A stretch of 64,000 nucleotides of DNA from Apiosordaria backusii (taxonomy: Eukaryota; Ascomycota; Sordariomycetes; Sordariales; Lasiosphaeriaceae), in contig JAUKTV010000003.1 of NCBI GenBank assembly GCA_030549205.1, positions 930,001 through 994,000 of the forward strand, given 5' to 3'. Positions 44,919 to 56,872 of this stretch are shown here, in pieces (the first letter of the stretch is position 1; every line of letters begins with the position of its first letter). A program made the translations under genes and the position numbers. The notes beneath the pieces are model-generated. The model saw only the letters and a program-made list of their open reading frames with translations, had not been told where the DNA came from and ran no database searches.

Positions 44919-47747
44919 CTAGTATCTAGCTGACGACGGACCAGGCGCGCCTGGGGGAGGAGGAGGTCCACCAAACTGGCCTCCGCTAAACGGGCCTCCA
45001 TCACCTGTCGGCGCTTGGGCCCGGTTGCTGACGCTGGCGCCCCTTGGCCTAGCACCGGCTTGACCTTGTACCTGCCCCGGACGAGGTGGTGCTTGAACGG
45101 TCAGGTTCGCGGATTGCTGTGGTGGGGAATATGCGGTTTGAGACTGAGAAAGACCTTGCTGTTGTCCAGTCTGAGAATTATAGACGGTCCACGTGGTGTA
45201 GGGAGACCCGGCAGGAGCATCTACACCCGCTTGTCTCTCCACGTCAAAAGACCGGCCACCGCGGGTGCTTGTTGTGCCGGCCCTTGTTAGTTGGACACCG
45301 GGCGTGTTGCTGTCACCGAGAGCCATGGAAACCGTCTCGCCAGCCCTGCGACGCCCACGCTGGGATTCGCGAGCACCAAGCAGGTCGGTACGCGCGCCAG
45401 TACCACCAGCCGTGCTAGGGCGGGCAGTGGAAGGGTCCCGACCTCCAAGAGTCTCTTCATAGCCCCAGTCATCAAGGGCATCCACGGCCGGATTGGACGT
45501 GTTCAGATGCTCGGCTGCCTTTTGCTCATTAGCATTTTCGGCTTCCTTCTCTGGGTCCTTGTAATCCATTCTCTTTGCCTCCTTCTCCTTATCGGCCTCG
45601 GCACGTGCGGTGATGGCGTACTCATCCGTGACAGCTACACTGTAGGTCGGATTCTTGGGGCCACCCAGGGCTTCACCACCACCGCCAGGGGCATAGATGG
45701 GCACCTTCTTGAGCGCCAGGGTGAGCGCGCACATGAACTTGGAGCGGCGGGTGGCGCGAACGGTGTCGTTGTGCCAGTTGGACTTGTGTTTGATCGCGAC
45801 CTTAAGCGTCAACTTGTCAAGGTCACCAACACCACCGACGCCAATACCGATATCGGGCTGGAAGTCGCGGCTGTTCTCGGGCGAGCGCACAAAGTTCTCC
45901 ATCTCAGTGCGGAGCAGCTCAATGTCCTCAAATGATGTGTCAAACGAGACATTGACATCAATCACTTCCTTCATGGCCTTGCTTCTGGTGACGTTCTCGA
46001 TCCACAGGTTGTTGAGGGCAATGTTGGGCACCTGGACGACTTGCATCTTGTCGATACGGGTGAAAACGGTGTAGAGTAGTGAGATCTTCTCGACAGTGAG
46101 CTGCTCCTTTTCGGGTCCCTGGATGTCGACACGGTCGCCAACGTCGTAAGGATGCTTGACGAAGAGGAAGATACAAGAACCCAAGAATTCCTGCGTTGTG
46201 ACGGCGAAGACGAACGACAGCGACAGCAGCGTAGTTCCAGCTGTGGTGAGAGTGGCAATGAAACTGCTCTGGAAGACGGCCACTGCAACGACGGTTAGCG
46301 CCAGAGAACGACCCCCCATCGGTCACAGCAAGCACTTACAAAAGATGATGATCACAATGATCAGAACAACAAAGAGCAGGACCTTATCGAACACCGTCAA
46401 TGCTTGGCTGATATCCTTCATGCTGTTGGCGATCGCTTTTCTTTCCTTTCCTATCTCGACAACCTTGCGGACCATCTCGTCGAGGCTAATATCACCGTTC
46501 TCGTCGGCGTCAATAGCGTTGAAGCATTCCTCGGCTTCCTCCTGGTGAGCGGGTCCCATAACCTCTATGATGTCGTTCATGGACAGCGAGTCGTTACCTT
46601 CCACCACAAACGACATCCAGATGCGGCGGGCCATGGCCTCGGAGCTCCGGACCTTCTCGAGGGCTTCCACGACGATGGAATGGGCCGAGTTGGGGTTGAA
46701 GACTTGCTTTCCGGTGATCTCAGAGGCGATATTTCCAAAGACAGACGTAATCTTGTCGCCAAACCGCCCGACTTCACCAACCAGCTTCATGGGCGCAGCG
46801 GCGACGCCCTTCCCGCCCGGCTTGCCGCCGGTGAGAATGACATCGATACTATCGTTAATGATATAATCTTCGTCGGCAAACTCCTGGCAGTACATGGGGA
46901 AGAGCGCGCGAGAAGCCTCGTACATGAGACCGAGAATATAGATTTCGCGCTTGGAGTCCTTGATGCGGTTGGCAAACGACCTCTGGTGGTACGAGATACT
47001 GATGAGCTGCACAATGGCTTTTTCACCCAGGAGGACCGCCGACGCAAGGAACAGCGACAGCAGGATTCGCTGAACCGTATCTGTCCACTGCACCCTGGGT
47101 TCTTTGTCCGAGAGCATGAACTTGAAGGTGAGCCACGAGGCCAGTCCCCACAAGAAGAGGGAGAGCGGGATCTCGAGAGCGCGCAAAACGGTGGCGTACT
47201 TCCTGGTGCCCGAGCTGATGACGCCGCAGAAGAACATGAAGACGATCGGGATCACATGGGCGACCAGCTTTCCCACCCAGATACTCAGCCATGCCACCTC
47301 AAGCCAGATGAAGAACCAGAGCAGGCTCTGACCACCCAGTTCGACTCCACTATTACCGGTAAATGGGATGATCAGGAGGGGGATGGCGAGTAATAAGGCA
47401 ACTGGTACGATGTACACCAGATAGCGCGTGACCACGGAGAAGCTGACGATCTTGTTATAGAACCGACCCATTGCGTTGAGAGACGTCTCTTCGCTGAGCG
47501 AGCTTGACCCCGTGCGTTTGAGATCCTTCTTGATCCGTCGTCTGCCGGCGGGAGTGCCGACGGCCTCGGTGAAGAGCACATTCTTCTCGCTGATGGGCTC
47601 CATATCGGGTCTGCGTGCGCCCGTCGTCGAGCTGGCGTTGCTGCGAATCTGGCGGAGTGGTATGTCCTGCATATCTGAGTTGCTGGGCTGGTTTGAAAGA
47701 GGCGCAAAGCCTTGCTGCCGCGGCGAGAGCGGCGACCTTAATGACAT
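44919..47747 (-). CDS. MscS-type mechanosensitive ion channel with EF-hand
   Basis: Membrane channel of the fungal MscS group, like S. pombe Msy1/Msy2, which act in ER membranes in calcium and volume control after hypo-osmotic shock. Exons 47747-46340 and 46282-44919 (57-nt GTAAGT intron) give 923 residues. The ATG at 47747 (MSLRSPLSPRQQ) was chosen; an upstream open frame to 47978 includes a hydrophobic stretch that could matter. Order: disordered N-terminus, about four helices (VTRYLVYIVPVALLLAIPLLIIPF and others), an EF-hand DADENGDISLDE at about 413-424, a pre-pore helix, the pore and beta domain (GTTLLSLSFVFAVTTQEFLGSCIFLFVKHPYDVGD in two helices), and a Gly/Pro/Gln-rich tail with PPPPPGAPGPSSARY. 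Confidence 0.92.
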
Positions 47748-49927
47748 GTTTCCAGTCAGAATTCCAAGCCGTGGCGGACTTGGAGTTGTGCGATGGGAAG
47801 AGAGGTTTGTGTCGCGTGGAATGTGGGGTTGGGGTTGAAGAGCTGGTTGAGGTCGGGGCGCGATGTTGCTCACACGCAGAAAAGCCGAGACTAAAGCCAC
47901 CAAACAGAAAACAACGAAACAAGCAGATCTCGAACCCGTAACGTCTTGACTTGATGATATCGACTGTTCAAAGAACAAAGGGACGCGGAAAAGAATTGAT
48001 CGTCGGGATGGTCCAGAGGGGGATCAGGAATGCATAAAGCAGTCAGTCCCTCGATGACATCAACTGGTGGGTATTCTTCAAGACAACATCAAACGAGAGT
48101 GTAGAAGAGTGGGGAGGGTGGGAAGGGGATGAAGAAAAGAGAGCGAGCGGCAAGAATTCCACATCCAGGTTGATATCTACCTAGGGACGGGGGAAGCGAG
48201 CGTAGGGTGAAGGATGAGGATAAAGATTGTTGAAATCACGTCTCTGTTGGAGAAAATTGGCGTAGACACTAAGAAAACGACGCGCCAAGGCCAGGGCAGA
48301 AAAAGAAGGGTCCTCTTCCCGCTGCCAATTGGACCTTCCCCGGTGTCGAGCGGTTCGGCTGCGTCTCAAATGACATGGCGTTGGTGGATTGTGGTGAACA
48401 CGCACAGTGATGGACCCGGAACTGACGAAACACAGATGGAAGTGCAGAGCTAGTGCAGGGGGGACGCACGGCATCAGCCACTGAGAGAAGGCCAAGAATG
48501 CGACCCACGGTGCTGTAACACCTTCTCCCCCGTTTCATCTTGGCGGGATCCCTACCTATGCCTGCGGGCCGCTCTGGTCCCAGCCAATTGGCCATTGGAT
48601 GGACGATGCGATGGCCTAAATTTATTCTCACTGTGCGCACATGCAATTGTCAATGAAATCCATCGCATTCTCTCAGAAAAACTCAACACTCCACAAGTTC
48701 CATCCAAGGACCCATCGTCCCCCGATCACCAACACCAAGATCGAGCAACGAGATCGTCTCGTCAAAGCGTGATTCCGTCATCCGCTAATCTGTATGTTGT
48801 ACACAGTACAGAGTATGTAGGGTTCTGAACCTGGTGGCCTACTTTAGCCGAGAAACAGAGAAAACAAACTTTCGATGACACCTGATCTACTACTTGCCTA
48901 GTGTACACATACCACGGTACAGTGTGGGAATAACCATACGCATGTGAAGGCACACCTTTTTCCAGATCTACACTCCGATCACGGTACACAGTGCCACAGG
49001 AACATCAAGACCAAGAAGCCAGTGGAACCAAACCGCCTCTTACACCAACGCGGAGCTAGTGTATGTCTGCATTGACGAAGGCTAATGGAATTATGATCAG
49101 CACTGTCCCCAGTCGCCATGCCGTCGCTGCCGTCATCAGCCATTCCTCTCCGTCAATGGCAATTGTCAGTCGACAGTAAATACGGATAACTACGGCCGAG
49201 ATTGGGGGCCACAACTCCCGCCGCCACACAACCACCGCACACGGGCCGGTCTTCTCATCCGGCCGGCCTCCCGTGCCTCCAACCCGAGACATATTGTGCA
49301 CAAAAAGGCTCTGCCGGATGGGGACAGCTCCCAAGAGCAGGAGCACAGCAAAACTGCATTGTGTGAAACGGCCCCAGGATTGGGAAATCCCACTTGTAAA
49401 TAGTAACAATTCCTTCAGACTGGCAACTAACTGGAACCAGCGTATTTCCTTGCCGCCTATCATCTTAGCTGAGTTATCTTCGGGAACAACTCAGCGATCC
49501 AGCTTGGACCATCGAACCACGCATGATGCTTCGGAAAACGAGACTCGGCCTCCTAGTTATCTGGAAAAAGTCATCACTTCACTCTGGGCCAAATCTCAGC
49601 ATTTAACAATCTGCTAGAAGTCAATGGACTTGCGGCATAGAAGCCACCTAAAGAAAGGAGATGAGATCTTGATAATTTCAAAAGACACCATGACCGTGGG
49701 GAGTGCATGACTCTCACTGTTATCAAGAACGTCTTCAACATTACCATCTCGCCTTCATCCAGGCTCTGATTCCCCAAGTTTCGCTGAGGCAAGAAATTTC
49801 ACATAATACGCAAGCAAAACAGCAGTGATCTATCCCATCTAATCTTCGCCACCGCAAATCTGGATCAGCAAAGAAGAGGTACCCTGACTACTACAGGGTC
49901 ATTGTATTATGAAAAATAATAATAGTT
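47748..49927. other. Gene-free interval upstream of the MscS channel
   Basis: These 2.2 kb include the promoter and leader of the channel gene. The channel frame is open as far as 47978. Several short reading frames are present, none with a family motif. No repeats of note were seen. Confidence 0.5.
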
Positions 49928-49998
49928 GCCCACAGCCAGAATCGAACTGACGACCTCATCATTACTAGTGATGCGCTCTACCACTGAGCCATGCGGGC
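49928..49998 (-). tRNA. tRNA-Thr (anticodon AGT)
   Basis: The minus strand folds as a complete cloverleaf of 71 nt without an intron. The acceptor stem pairs GCCCGCA with TGTGGGC (one G-T pair). The D-arm has GCTC/GAGC, the anticodon stem CATCA/TGATG encloses the loop CTAGTAA, whose central AGT reads threonine ACN codons, and the T-arm pairs GTCAG with CTGGC (one G-T pair) around TTCGATT. The internal A and B boxes (TGGCTCAGTGG, AGTTCGATTC) are intact. Confidence 0.93.
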
Positions 49999-50694
49999 GA
50001 GCTGTCTTTTTGATGGAAATATCGTTACTGCAAGTGGGTATGTATTGTGAAGTACCATTTCCAGTTGCCTTGAGCCCCAACGTACAGTCTACCTCGCAAC
50101 CTGCTTAACACCAATTACCAACGATATCTTGGGGAAAAAGGAAAATATGAAACCTGTTAAGCGAAACCGCCAATACTACTCCAGCAACTTCTTCTTTCTC
50201 GCCATGGTGCCTCTTTCAGGTCTTGTAGATGTTTCCGAGTTCTCAACCCAGTGTTGTTTCTTCAGATTGGGCTTTTGTTGACTGTGGCCCCCATGATCGA
50301 GACTTCTGCCTAAAGATTTTTTAACCACCGGTCTGTCTGGTGTGAAGTCACCGAGGTGATAACACGGTTTTCACGGAAGGAGCTGTTTGGAAAAGCGGTC
50401 TCACAGTGGAAGCTTCCGGTTGATGAGCATGACGACACCCACCCCTCAGCACCAGACTTCTCCGAGAAGGAAGGTGAGATCATGATACTCGGCTGATCTC
50501 GCGCCAGGCTTGAGCAGTTTCGATTTTGCAGTCAGGTTCTGAGTTATGACAAGCAACCAATTTTGAAGTCCCCGAAGCAACACCGTGTCAAAATTGTATC
50601 TTTGCAACCATTCATTGCTACACGACAGCAGAGAACACTAAACGCATAGATTTTGTTAACGACTACATTAGACATCCATTTACACATCGATACT
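49999..50694. other. Interval between tRNA-Thr and the orphan gene
   Basis: These 696 bp hold the tRNA upstream region and the leader of the orphan gene. Nothing else was recognised. Confidence 0.45.
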
Positions 50695-51518
50695 ATGAAC
50701 CCGGAGAATGCCCAAATCCTCGTCAGCGGCAGGTTAATCCAGTGGAGGAGTTTCTCAGGCAATACCACGTTGCAGGATTGCCTAGATATCATCCGTCTTA
50801 GACTCCAGGTACCAAACAAATCCCTTTCAACTATGCTACAGATTTTATCACACCATTAGAAAGCTGGTACTGATTGATGATTACACTCCTTTCACAGCCT
50901 ATTCTACTTCGGCCACCACATGGAGTTGACCAGTTCAGTAGCGACGAGGCCGTGTTTCTCTACACTTTACATTTCCGCATGCAAACGACCAATAATGAAG
51001 ATTTGATCGTCCATCGCACCTGGATATCCAACATGGCGAACCTTGAATTCTTTCTGGTCGTGCTTCTCAGGTTGACAGGATTGTACGGAACATCCCGGGA
51101 AGACATACAGCTCCTCCGTCTCCTGAACGCGGCAACAGACATCTATAGTTGGCGTCACCTAGGCGACGATTCCTTGATTCTTTCTGGATTGGGCCTTCCT
51201 CCTGGTCAAGAATTGACTTCTTCCCCCGACATGGACGCACTCCGCATGAGGATTGACTTCCTAGCAGACCGCCTCCAAAAGGCCGCCGACCATTTCCGGA
51301 GGGTATTCCAACGAGATAGTAGGCCATTGTCTCCAGGCCAGACGCTGGATGCCTTAGGTCGATTGTGCGGCGGGGACGATATCCAAATCCGGAGTGTGCA
51401 CTTTGCGGCAAAATGCATTTTTGAATATTTGACCCTTCACACCCCTCCCATTAGCCCACAACGACTTCGACGCAACGTGCGCCCACTTCTACGAAACTTG
51501 ACAACGGGCCAGGTGTGA
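50695..51518 (+). CDS. Uncharacterised protein, possible ubiquitin-like N-terminus
   Basis: Two exons, 50695-50808 and 50898-51518, give 244 residues; the 89-nt intron has a weak GTACCA donor and a good TTTCACAG acceptor. I do not recognise the family. The first exon, with NAQILVSGRLIQW followed by NTTLQDCLDIIRLRLQ, resembles the second half of a ubiquitin fold (compare the QRLIFAGKQL and STLHLVLRL strands); if real, the first half must lie in an upstream exon I could not find. The rest is helical, Leu/Arg-rich, with DMDALRMRIDFLADRLQKAADHFRR as a likely amphipathic helix. No membrane segment or signal peptide is seen. It sits alone between a tRNA and DAD1, so the neighbours give no hint. Confidence 0.5.
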
Positions 51519-52649
51519 TGGGAAGTGGGAAAAGTAGAGAGAGGCTTGCGTCAACCCTCGAGGGACCGTACCTTAAGGTATGATGGGACAGATACAGCGC
51601 CAAACATGAACCCATCCGAGAAACTGCGTATGCCCATCACCTCGGTGCCGGCAAAGAACAGGGAGGCCATGAGAGCGTTTGGCTACCTTAGTGATTGTGG
51701 CGCATGGTTAGTTGAATAAAGGCCAGAAGAAGGCTGGTTTGTCATCAGAACAGCGGAAGGGGGAGGTTTCAGCGTTTGTTGGGCTTGCTCCCATAACAGT
51801 TCAAGAAGTAGCATACCTCGTGTGTGGATAACATGATACTAGGTAGTAATGCAGAAGTTTTTCACACTGAACTGCTTGTGAAAGAGTCAAGTAGCCACCA
51901 CGTATCCATAATACAAAGATCCATCTAAAACGTCAACATTTTGGACGAACATCATCAAAGGGACAGTTTGGCAAGCCGCAAATACTAGGCATGTCTGAAC
52001 TGTCGGTCAACCTCTGGATCGTGAGGGTTTTGATGATCTTGTTGTAGAGCCAGCTTCATGCTGACCGGGGTATTCGAATAATAATGTGGATATGTGTACT
52101 AGGTATTCAGGATGCAAGTTGTTGGCCTAGAAGCGCAAGACAGACAGGCCATGCATCATGTAAAATACTGGTGGCTGAATCCAGTCAGAGCGCAGACGTG
52201 ATGGAGAGTGTTAAACACCCACGATTTTGTCACCTTCTTTCATCCCTCCATTTCTCTCCCTTCTTTCACCTGAGATTCCCCATGCAATTCAGCCCGTTGA
52301 ATGTCACCTTTCCCATAGAAAAGGGGGTCAACAAACCCATATCACCCGAGCAACCGCTTGGATCGATCCCCTCCCTGCCTTTTCCGGGTTAGGGTTACAA
52401 CCCATTGTCCCGCAATCAGTCAATTCAACCCCGCAGATCGCGTCCGTCGCGTTAAGACATTCTCGCTACCGTTATCCAAGGTATTAATTGCATGAGTACT
52501 GTCTCAGTTAAACAGCGCCCCTCACCTTCCGCCTCGAGCGCCTTGACGACTGTAACCCCCCTCCCGAAGTCGCACTTTTGACATCCCAAAGTCAACAAAC
52601 CAAACAACCCGAGAGTGATACCCTCAGCGGATCGAGAACCAAAACCAAA
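51519..52649. other. Intergenic region upstream of DAD1
   Basis: These 1.1 kb separate the orphan gene from DAD1 on the same strand. A telomere-like motif lies at 52386-52398 (separate entry). No other gene was recognised. Confidence 0.5.
52386..52398 (-). promoter_or_regulatory. Telomere-like motif (telobox) upstream of DAD1
   Basis: The plus strand reads GGGTTAGGGTTAC, two registers of the TTAGGG telomere repeat; the minus strand reads GTAACCCTAACCC. It is about 250 bp upstream of the DAD1 start codon. In fungi such sites in promoters can bind telomere-repeat factors (Tbf1/TRF-like). A telomerase RNA template would also look like this, but no supporting structure was identified. Confidence 0.4.
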
Positions 52650-53152
52650 ATGTCCCATCACAACCACCGACAGCGCTCCCACTCCGTCTCCGGGCCAGCA
52701 GCAGCAACAGCAGCAGCAGGAACAACAAGCCAGAAATCCTACTTTGAGCAGCAGAGGGAGGAGCTCATTTCCGAGATTGCCATGGTTCGTCGTCAGAACC
52801 CCCCCTAAACCATCCCTTCCCCGCCCCCCACCCGACGTCTTTTGTGTCTGGTTAGGTTGCTAATAGCTATCGGATGTAAAAATAACAGAGCTTCGAACAC
52901 GTCCTAGCCAACATCAACAAGCTGAACCGCTCGCTCGAGGCTGTCATCGCTGTGGGGAATGAGTTTAGCTCGGTAGAGGCATTGTGGAGCACGTTTGAGA
53001 ACGTGATGGCGAAAGAGGAGGAGGACACTGAGGAGGGTGGGCAACATGAACAACAGGGACAAGAGGGAGAGGATGGGAGAGGGGATGAAATGGAGGGGGT
53101 GGAACATGAGGAGGGGGAGTCGAGGTATGAGGAGGAGCAGAGTAGGGCATGA
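52650..53152 (+). CDS. DAD1: DASH complex subunit Dad1
   Basis: Outer-kinetochore protein of the DASH/Dam1 ring, which couples kinetochores to microtubule ends. Two exons, 52650-52784 and 52889-53152, give 132 residues; the 104-nt intron starts GTTCGT, a less common donor. The Dad1 domain spans the splice site: KSYFEQQREELISEIAM, then SFEHVLANINKLNRSLEAVIAVGNEF in two pieces and VEALWSTFENVM. An N-terminal Ser/Ala/His stretch and a highly acidic, Glu-rich C-terminal tail of about 45 residues flank it. Yeast Dad1 is shorter; long acidic tails are common in filamentous fungi. The gene is convergent with RHO4. Confidence 0.94.
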
Positions 53153-54133
53153 ATGAATCATCTGGGGCACTTGGGAACATATGGGGTGGGAAAAGACAGG
53201 CTTCATGGGGCATGGTGATTTGTTAGCATTTTCTCGGAGTTATTGGCTTTCTGAATGATACCCCTTTTTATACACAAATACACGATCACCTTATAGACAC
53301 CTCACAGTCAAAAAAGTGAAACAAATAAAAACATCAATTCTTCTCTCCTCTACTTCTTCTGCCCCCCTATTCCATGCCTATACTATCCATTCCCAAATAT
53401 CCATCCTGCCTTCTTCTTCCTTCGGGGTATCTAAAAGAAAAGCTCACACTCCATCTTTGTGATCAACCTCTTCTAATCAAAACAAAAAGAAGAGAAAAGG
53501 GGCTCTTTGAAGGGTAGGTGAGGTTTCCTCTTTCGAAATACTCCAATCAATCCAACAGCACGCACGTGCACACACAGACAACCACACAATGTGAATATTC
53601 CATCAAATAATTTCCTTGCTTTATCCATACCCCCCTCAGCACCTGATCCTTCCTGTCTTCCTGCCTACCATTCCTTATCCCAGCCATTCGTCTCCCCATT
53701 CATCGTCATCACCCAAGTCATCATCCCTTTGCCCTGCCCTCTTGTCCCAACTCCTTCTTCACCTTCCACCAACGATCGACCAACATATAAAGAGCAAACA
53801 GCAGCCAAACACAAGAAAAATACGACGGTTCGCCTGCTCGTTATTTTGCCTGCCATGCCATGCCATGCCATGCCTGACGACAAACCAGCCAGCGCCAGCC
53901 AGAGTCATATTTGTATGAGAGAAAAAAGAACAGAAAACGAAATCAAGACAACAGTAAGAGAAAAAAGTTGGTGATGGTGAAAACATAAAAAATAGACAGA
54001 AAAAAAAAAAGAGAAAAAGGAAACCAAACCGTAACGCAGAAGAGTCGTCCGTTCGTGTCAAATCATGCAGTTAGTCAGGTCATCATGAACCCCACCATGC
54101 CCCTTTCGTTTTCTCCCTTCTCATTTTGTTTGA
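53153..54133. other. Convergent interval (DAD1 / RHO4)
   Basis: These 981 bp contain both 3' UTRs. It holds an A-rich stretch near 53990-54020 and a TGCCA pentamer repeat at 53851-53874 (four copies plus TGCC). No gene was recognised. Confidence 0.5.
53851..53874 (+). repeat. TGCCA pentamer repeat
   Basis: Four perfect copies of TGCCA followed by TGCC, in the convergent interval between DAD1 and RHO4. Confidence 0.85.
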
Positions 54134-55167
54134 TCACATAATCAAACATTTACTCTTCCTCTTCTTCGCCAGGCCAACTCCCGGAATATTTTGACCTCCC
54201 AGACTTCCGCTCACAGTTCCACTCCTCCCCCTCTTCTTTCCGCTGGACGAGTCACCAATGCTGCCCCCTCCGTTCACGGCCTCGGCTTCTAGCGTTTTCC
54301 TGTCATTGGCCACGACTGTTAGGATGGCTCTCTCAAAGATCTCCTCCACGCCGGTCATTTCCTTTGAACTGCATTCCATGTACTGCGCGCCCATCTTGGC
54401 GGCGACCGCGTGTCCTTGCTCGGTAGTCACTGGGGTGAGGCCTTGTGTTTTCAGCATGTCGATGCATGTCTTCTTGTAGCGGAGATCGGACTTGAGGCCA
54501 ACGAGGATGAGTGGAGTGTAGGGGCAGAAGTGGAGGACTTCGGGATACCACTATTTTGCAGAGTGTCAGTTGGGCACCAAAAAGGCAAAGGCGCAGGTGC
54601 AAGAAAACAAACCTTGTCCATGACATTTTCTAACGAATTCGGGCAGTCAATGGCGAAGCAGACGAAAATAAGATCGGTTTCTGGGTAGGAGAGAGGTCGA
54701 AGGCGGTCATATTCTTCCTGTCCGGCCGTATCCCATAGGGCAAGCTCGACCGTCTTACCGGTCGGGGGATGGGTTGGGTAGGTGATGTAGTTTTCGAAGA
54801 CGGTGGGGACGTATTTCTTTGATTGTTCGCGTCAGTATTTGGAGCGCTGGGTTGCAGGGCACGAGTGGGACAAAAATACCTCTGGAAAATACCCCTGGCT
54901 GTAGCTGATCAACAGACATGTCTTGCCGCAGCCACCGTCGCCGACGACAACAATCTTTTTGGAGTAGGCGGGGCCTTCGTTGGTCATGGCGGTCGCTGCT
55001 GATTCTCTGCCAGATGATGTCGAGATGCTGTTGAAGGTGCTCACTGTCCCGTCGCTCGATCTCGTGCCGCGCGTGTCTCGTCTCTCGGATGTTGGCCTGC
55101 GCGAGGCGCTACTGTCATGTCGCTCGTGGGCGTAGTGCGAGTTGCGGTGTTGGTACGACGACGCCAT
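54134..55167 (-). CDS. RHO4: Rho-family GTPase Rho4
   Basis: Small GTPase; Neurospora RHO-4 is required for septum formation and actin-ring assembly. Exons 55167-54880, 54816-54613 and 54550-54134 give 302 residues. The long Ser/Arg-rich N-terminal extension (about 70 residues) is a Rho4 trait. The G-domain motifs are clear: P-loop GDGGCGKT (76-83), switch I TVFENY, DTAGQEEYDRLRPLSYP, and the Rho insert region after LKSDLRYKK. The protein ends KRKSKCLIM, a polybasic stretch plus CAAX box (CLIM) for prenylation. Donors are GTATTT and GTTTGT, both weak, but the joined protein matches the family without gaps. ATG at 55167 is used; the frame is open upstream to 55221. Confidence 0.95.
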
Positions 55168-56320
55168 TTGTTTGCGTCTGTTGCACTGTGTTTTGGGGGT
55201 TTGAGTTGGGATGGGAGACAACTAGCGGCGAAACTGGCCAACGAGAGGTATCCGCCCAATTCAAGGAGTCGGTAAAATACCTAGGTATCGAGGTATTATA
55301 AGACGAAAAATAAATCTTTCCCCACCCCGCTCGTAAGCTGTGGTTCAGCTGTTGGTTCTGCTCTGGAAATATCGCGCTCGTGGAATTTGTGGCCGTCTTG
55401 TGAAATCGTGATGATGCTTCTCGTGGCCGGTGGTGGGTGAGGGGGAGCAGGACAATTCGGGTTGGTCGAGGATGAGGGACGGGAATCCGTGCAAGTCAGC
55501 AAGCAACAAGCAAGCAGGACAGTCGCTGCAGGAACTGGGAAACAAGCGGGCTGCAGGCGGACTTGGTGGTTGATGTAAACAGTCGGCGGGGCAACGGTTC
55601 ATGCGGTCAGGTAATGACACAAACGCGGGGCTAAGATTGGCTGCGGGCCCACTGTGTGAAGATGGGCAGCGCCTTGTCGGTGACGAACCACTCAATGGAA
55701 CAGGCTTCCCGTTGACGTCTTCGTTTGGCGATGACTTGCAGTGGTGGCGACGGCGCTGGTGTGTAGGGTGGAAAGTTGATGGAAAAGATGAATCTGGAGA
55801 AAACTCCTCACTGTCTCATAATTGTTTCCCACTTGGTTCCTCCCCCCTCCCGTCTGTGGATGAATCACTGGCATTCCATTCAAACCCCAGCCCTACGATT
55901 TACAGCACTCGCCAACAACCCAGTGCCAGGTTGCAAGCTGCCGAGACCGTCCGACCAGTGGGGTTTTCAGCTGCCTTGGTTTGCGAACGTGGCTGGTGTC
56001 CACTGCCTGTTCTCGGGTTATCGTCGGCTTGGCAGCCAGCAAACCGCAATGCAATCATTTTGTTTTCTGCACACCTCTTGAAAATTCTCTCTTCATCATC
56101 GTCAGAACCAGCCACCTCCATTTCTCGGGGCCGTGTCACCTGCTGCGACTGCATAACAACCTAACTCAGGTTATTGTCGGGCACCACCAGAGCGTATCAG
56201 CCAGTGTGCGGTATCTTCTCGTCGGGTACCACCAAGAAATCTCTTCTTGACCGTCACTGTTGCTGCTGCCCTCCAGCCTCCTCCAACACACAGCAGCCCA
56301 CTACTGTCTTGGCATACACC
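55168..56320. other. Divergent interval (RHO4 / elongin C)
   Basis: These 1.15 kb hold the two promoters and leaders. Short AAGCAAGCA-type wording occurs at 55499-55518. No gene or motif was recognised. Confidence 0.5.
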
Positions 56321-56872
56321 ATGTCCGACAGCAAGTATATCACCCTCGTCTCATACGACGGCTTCGAGTTTGTCGTCCTTCGAGAAGCTGCTCTCATCAG
56401 TGAAACTATCAGAGCCATGCTGAGGGGCGCGTTCAAAGAGGCTCAAACTGGTCGCTGCGAGTTTGGCGAGATCCGGTAAGTTTCTTTCTTTTGTCTGCTT
56501 CAAGTCGTCGCTTCATCACATGATGATACTGCATGCTTTCTATCCACGATGGACCAGGCTACTCTCGCCACAGCGGGAGCGATCCTGGACTGCATGAGGC
56601 TATTCTACACTTGATCTGATTGTCTACAATGTTACCACACACCGCCCGGGCTAAATCTCCTTCTTTTCCCGAAAGAAGGGGAAATGCTAACTCTCAAGCA
56701 AAGAGGTCCTGTTCTGGAAAAGGTTGTCGAGTACTTCCATTACTATCACGCCAACCGCGACCAGACCGATGTGCCAGACATGGATATTCCTGTGGACATC
56801 TGCCTCGAGCTTCTGATGGCCGCCGACTTCCTTGGGTTGGATTCTAGGCCGCAGATGAGAGACCTCTCCTGA
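56321..56872 (+). CDS. ELC1: Elongin C (Skp1/BTB-fold)
   Basis: Adaptor of cullin ubiquitin ligases; yeast Elc1 acts in degradation of stalled RNA polymerase II and in repair complexes. Two exons, 56321-56475 and 56704-56872, give 107 residues, normal for elongin C. The BTB-like fold reads KYITLVSYDGFEFVVLREAAL, SETIRAMLRGAFKEA, then VLEKVVEYFHYYHANRD, VPDMDIPVDICLELLMAADFLGLD. The 228-nt intron is long for this genome, but has a GTAAGT donor and a GCTAAC branch point shortly before the acceptor. The tail after LGLD (SRPQMRDLS) is longer than usual and may be non-homologous. It is divergent from RHO4. Confidence 0.9.
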
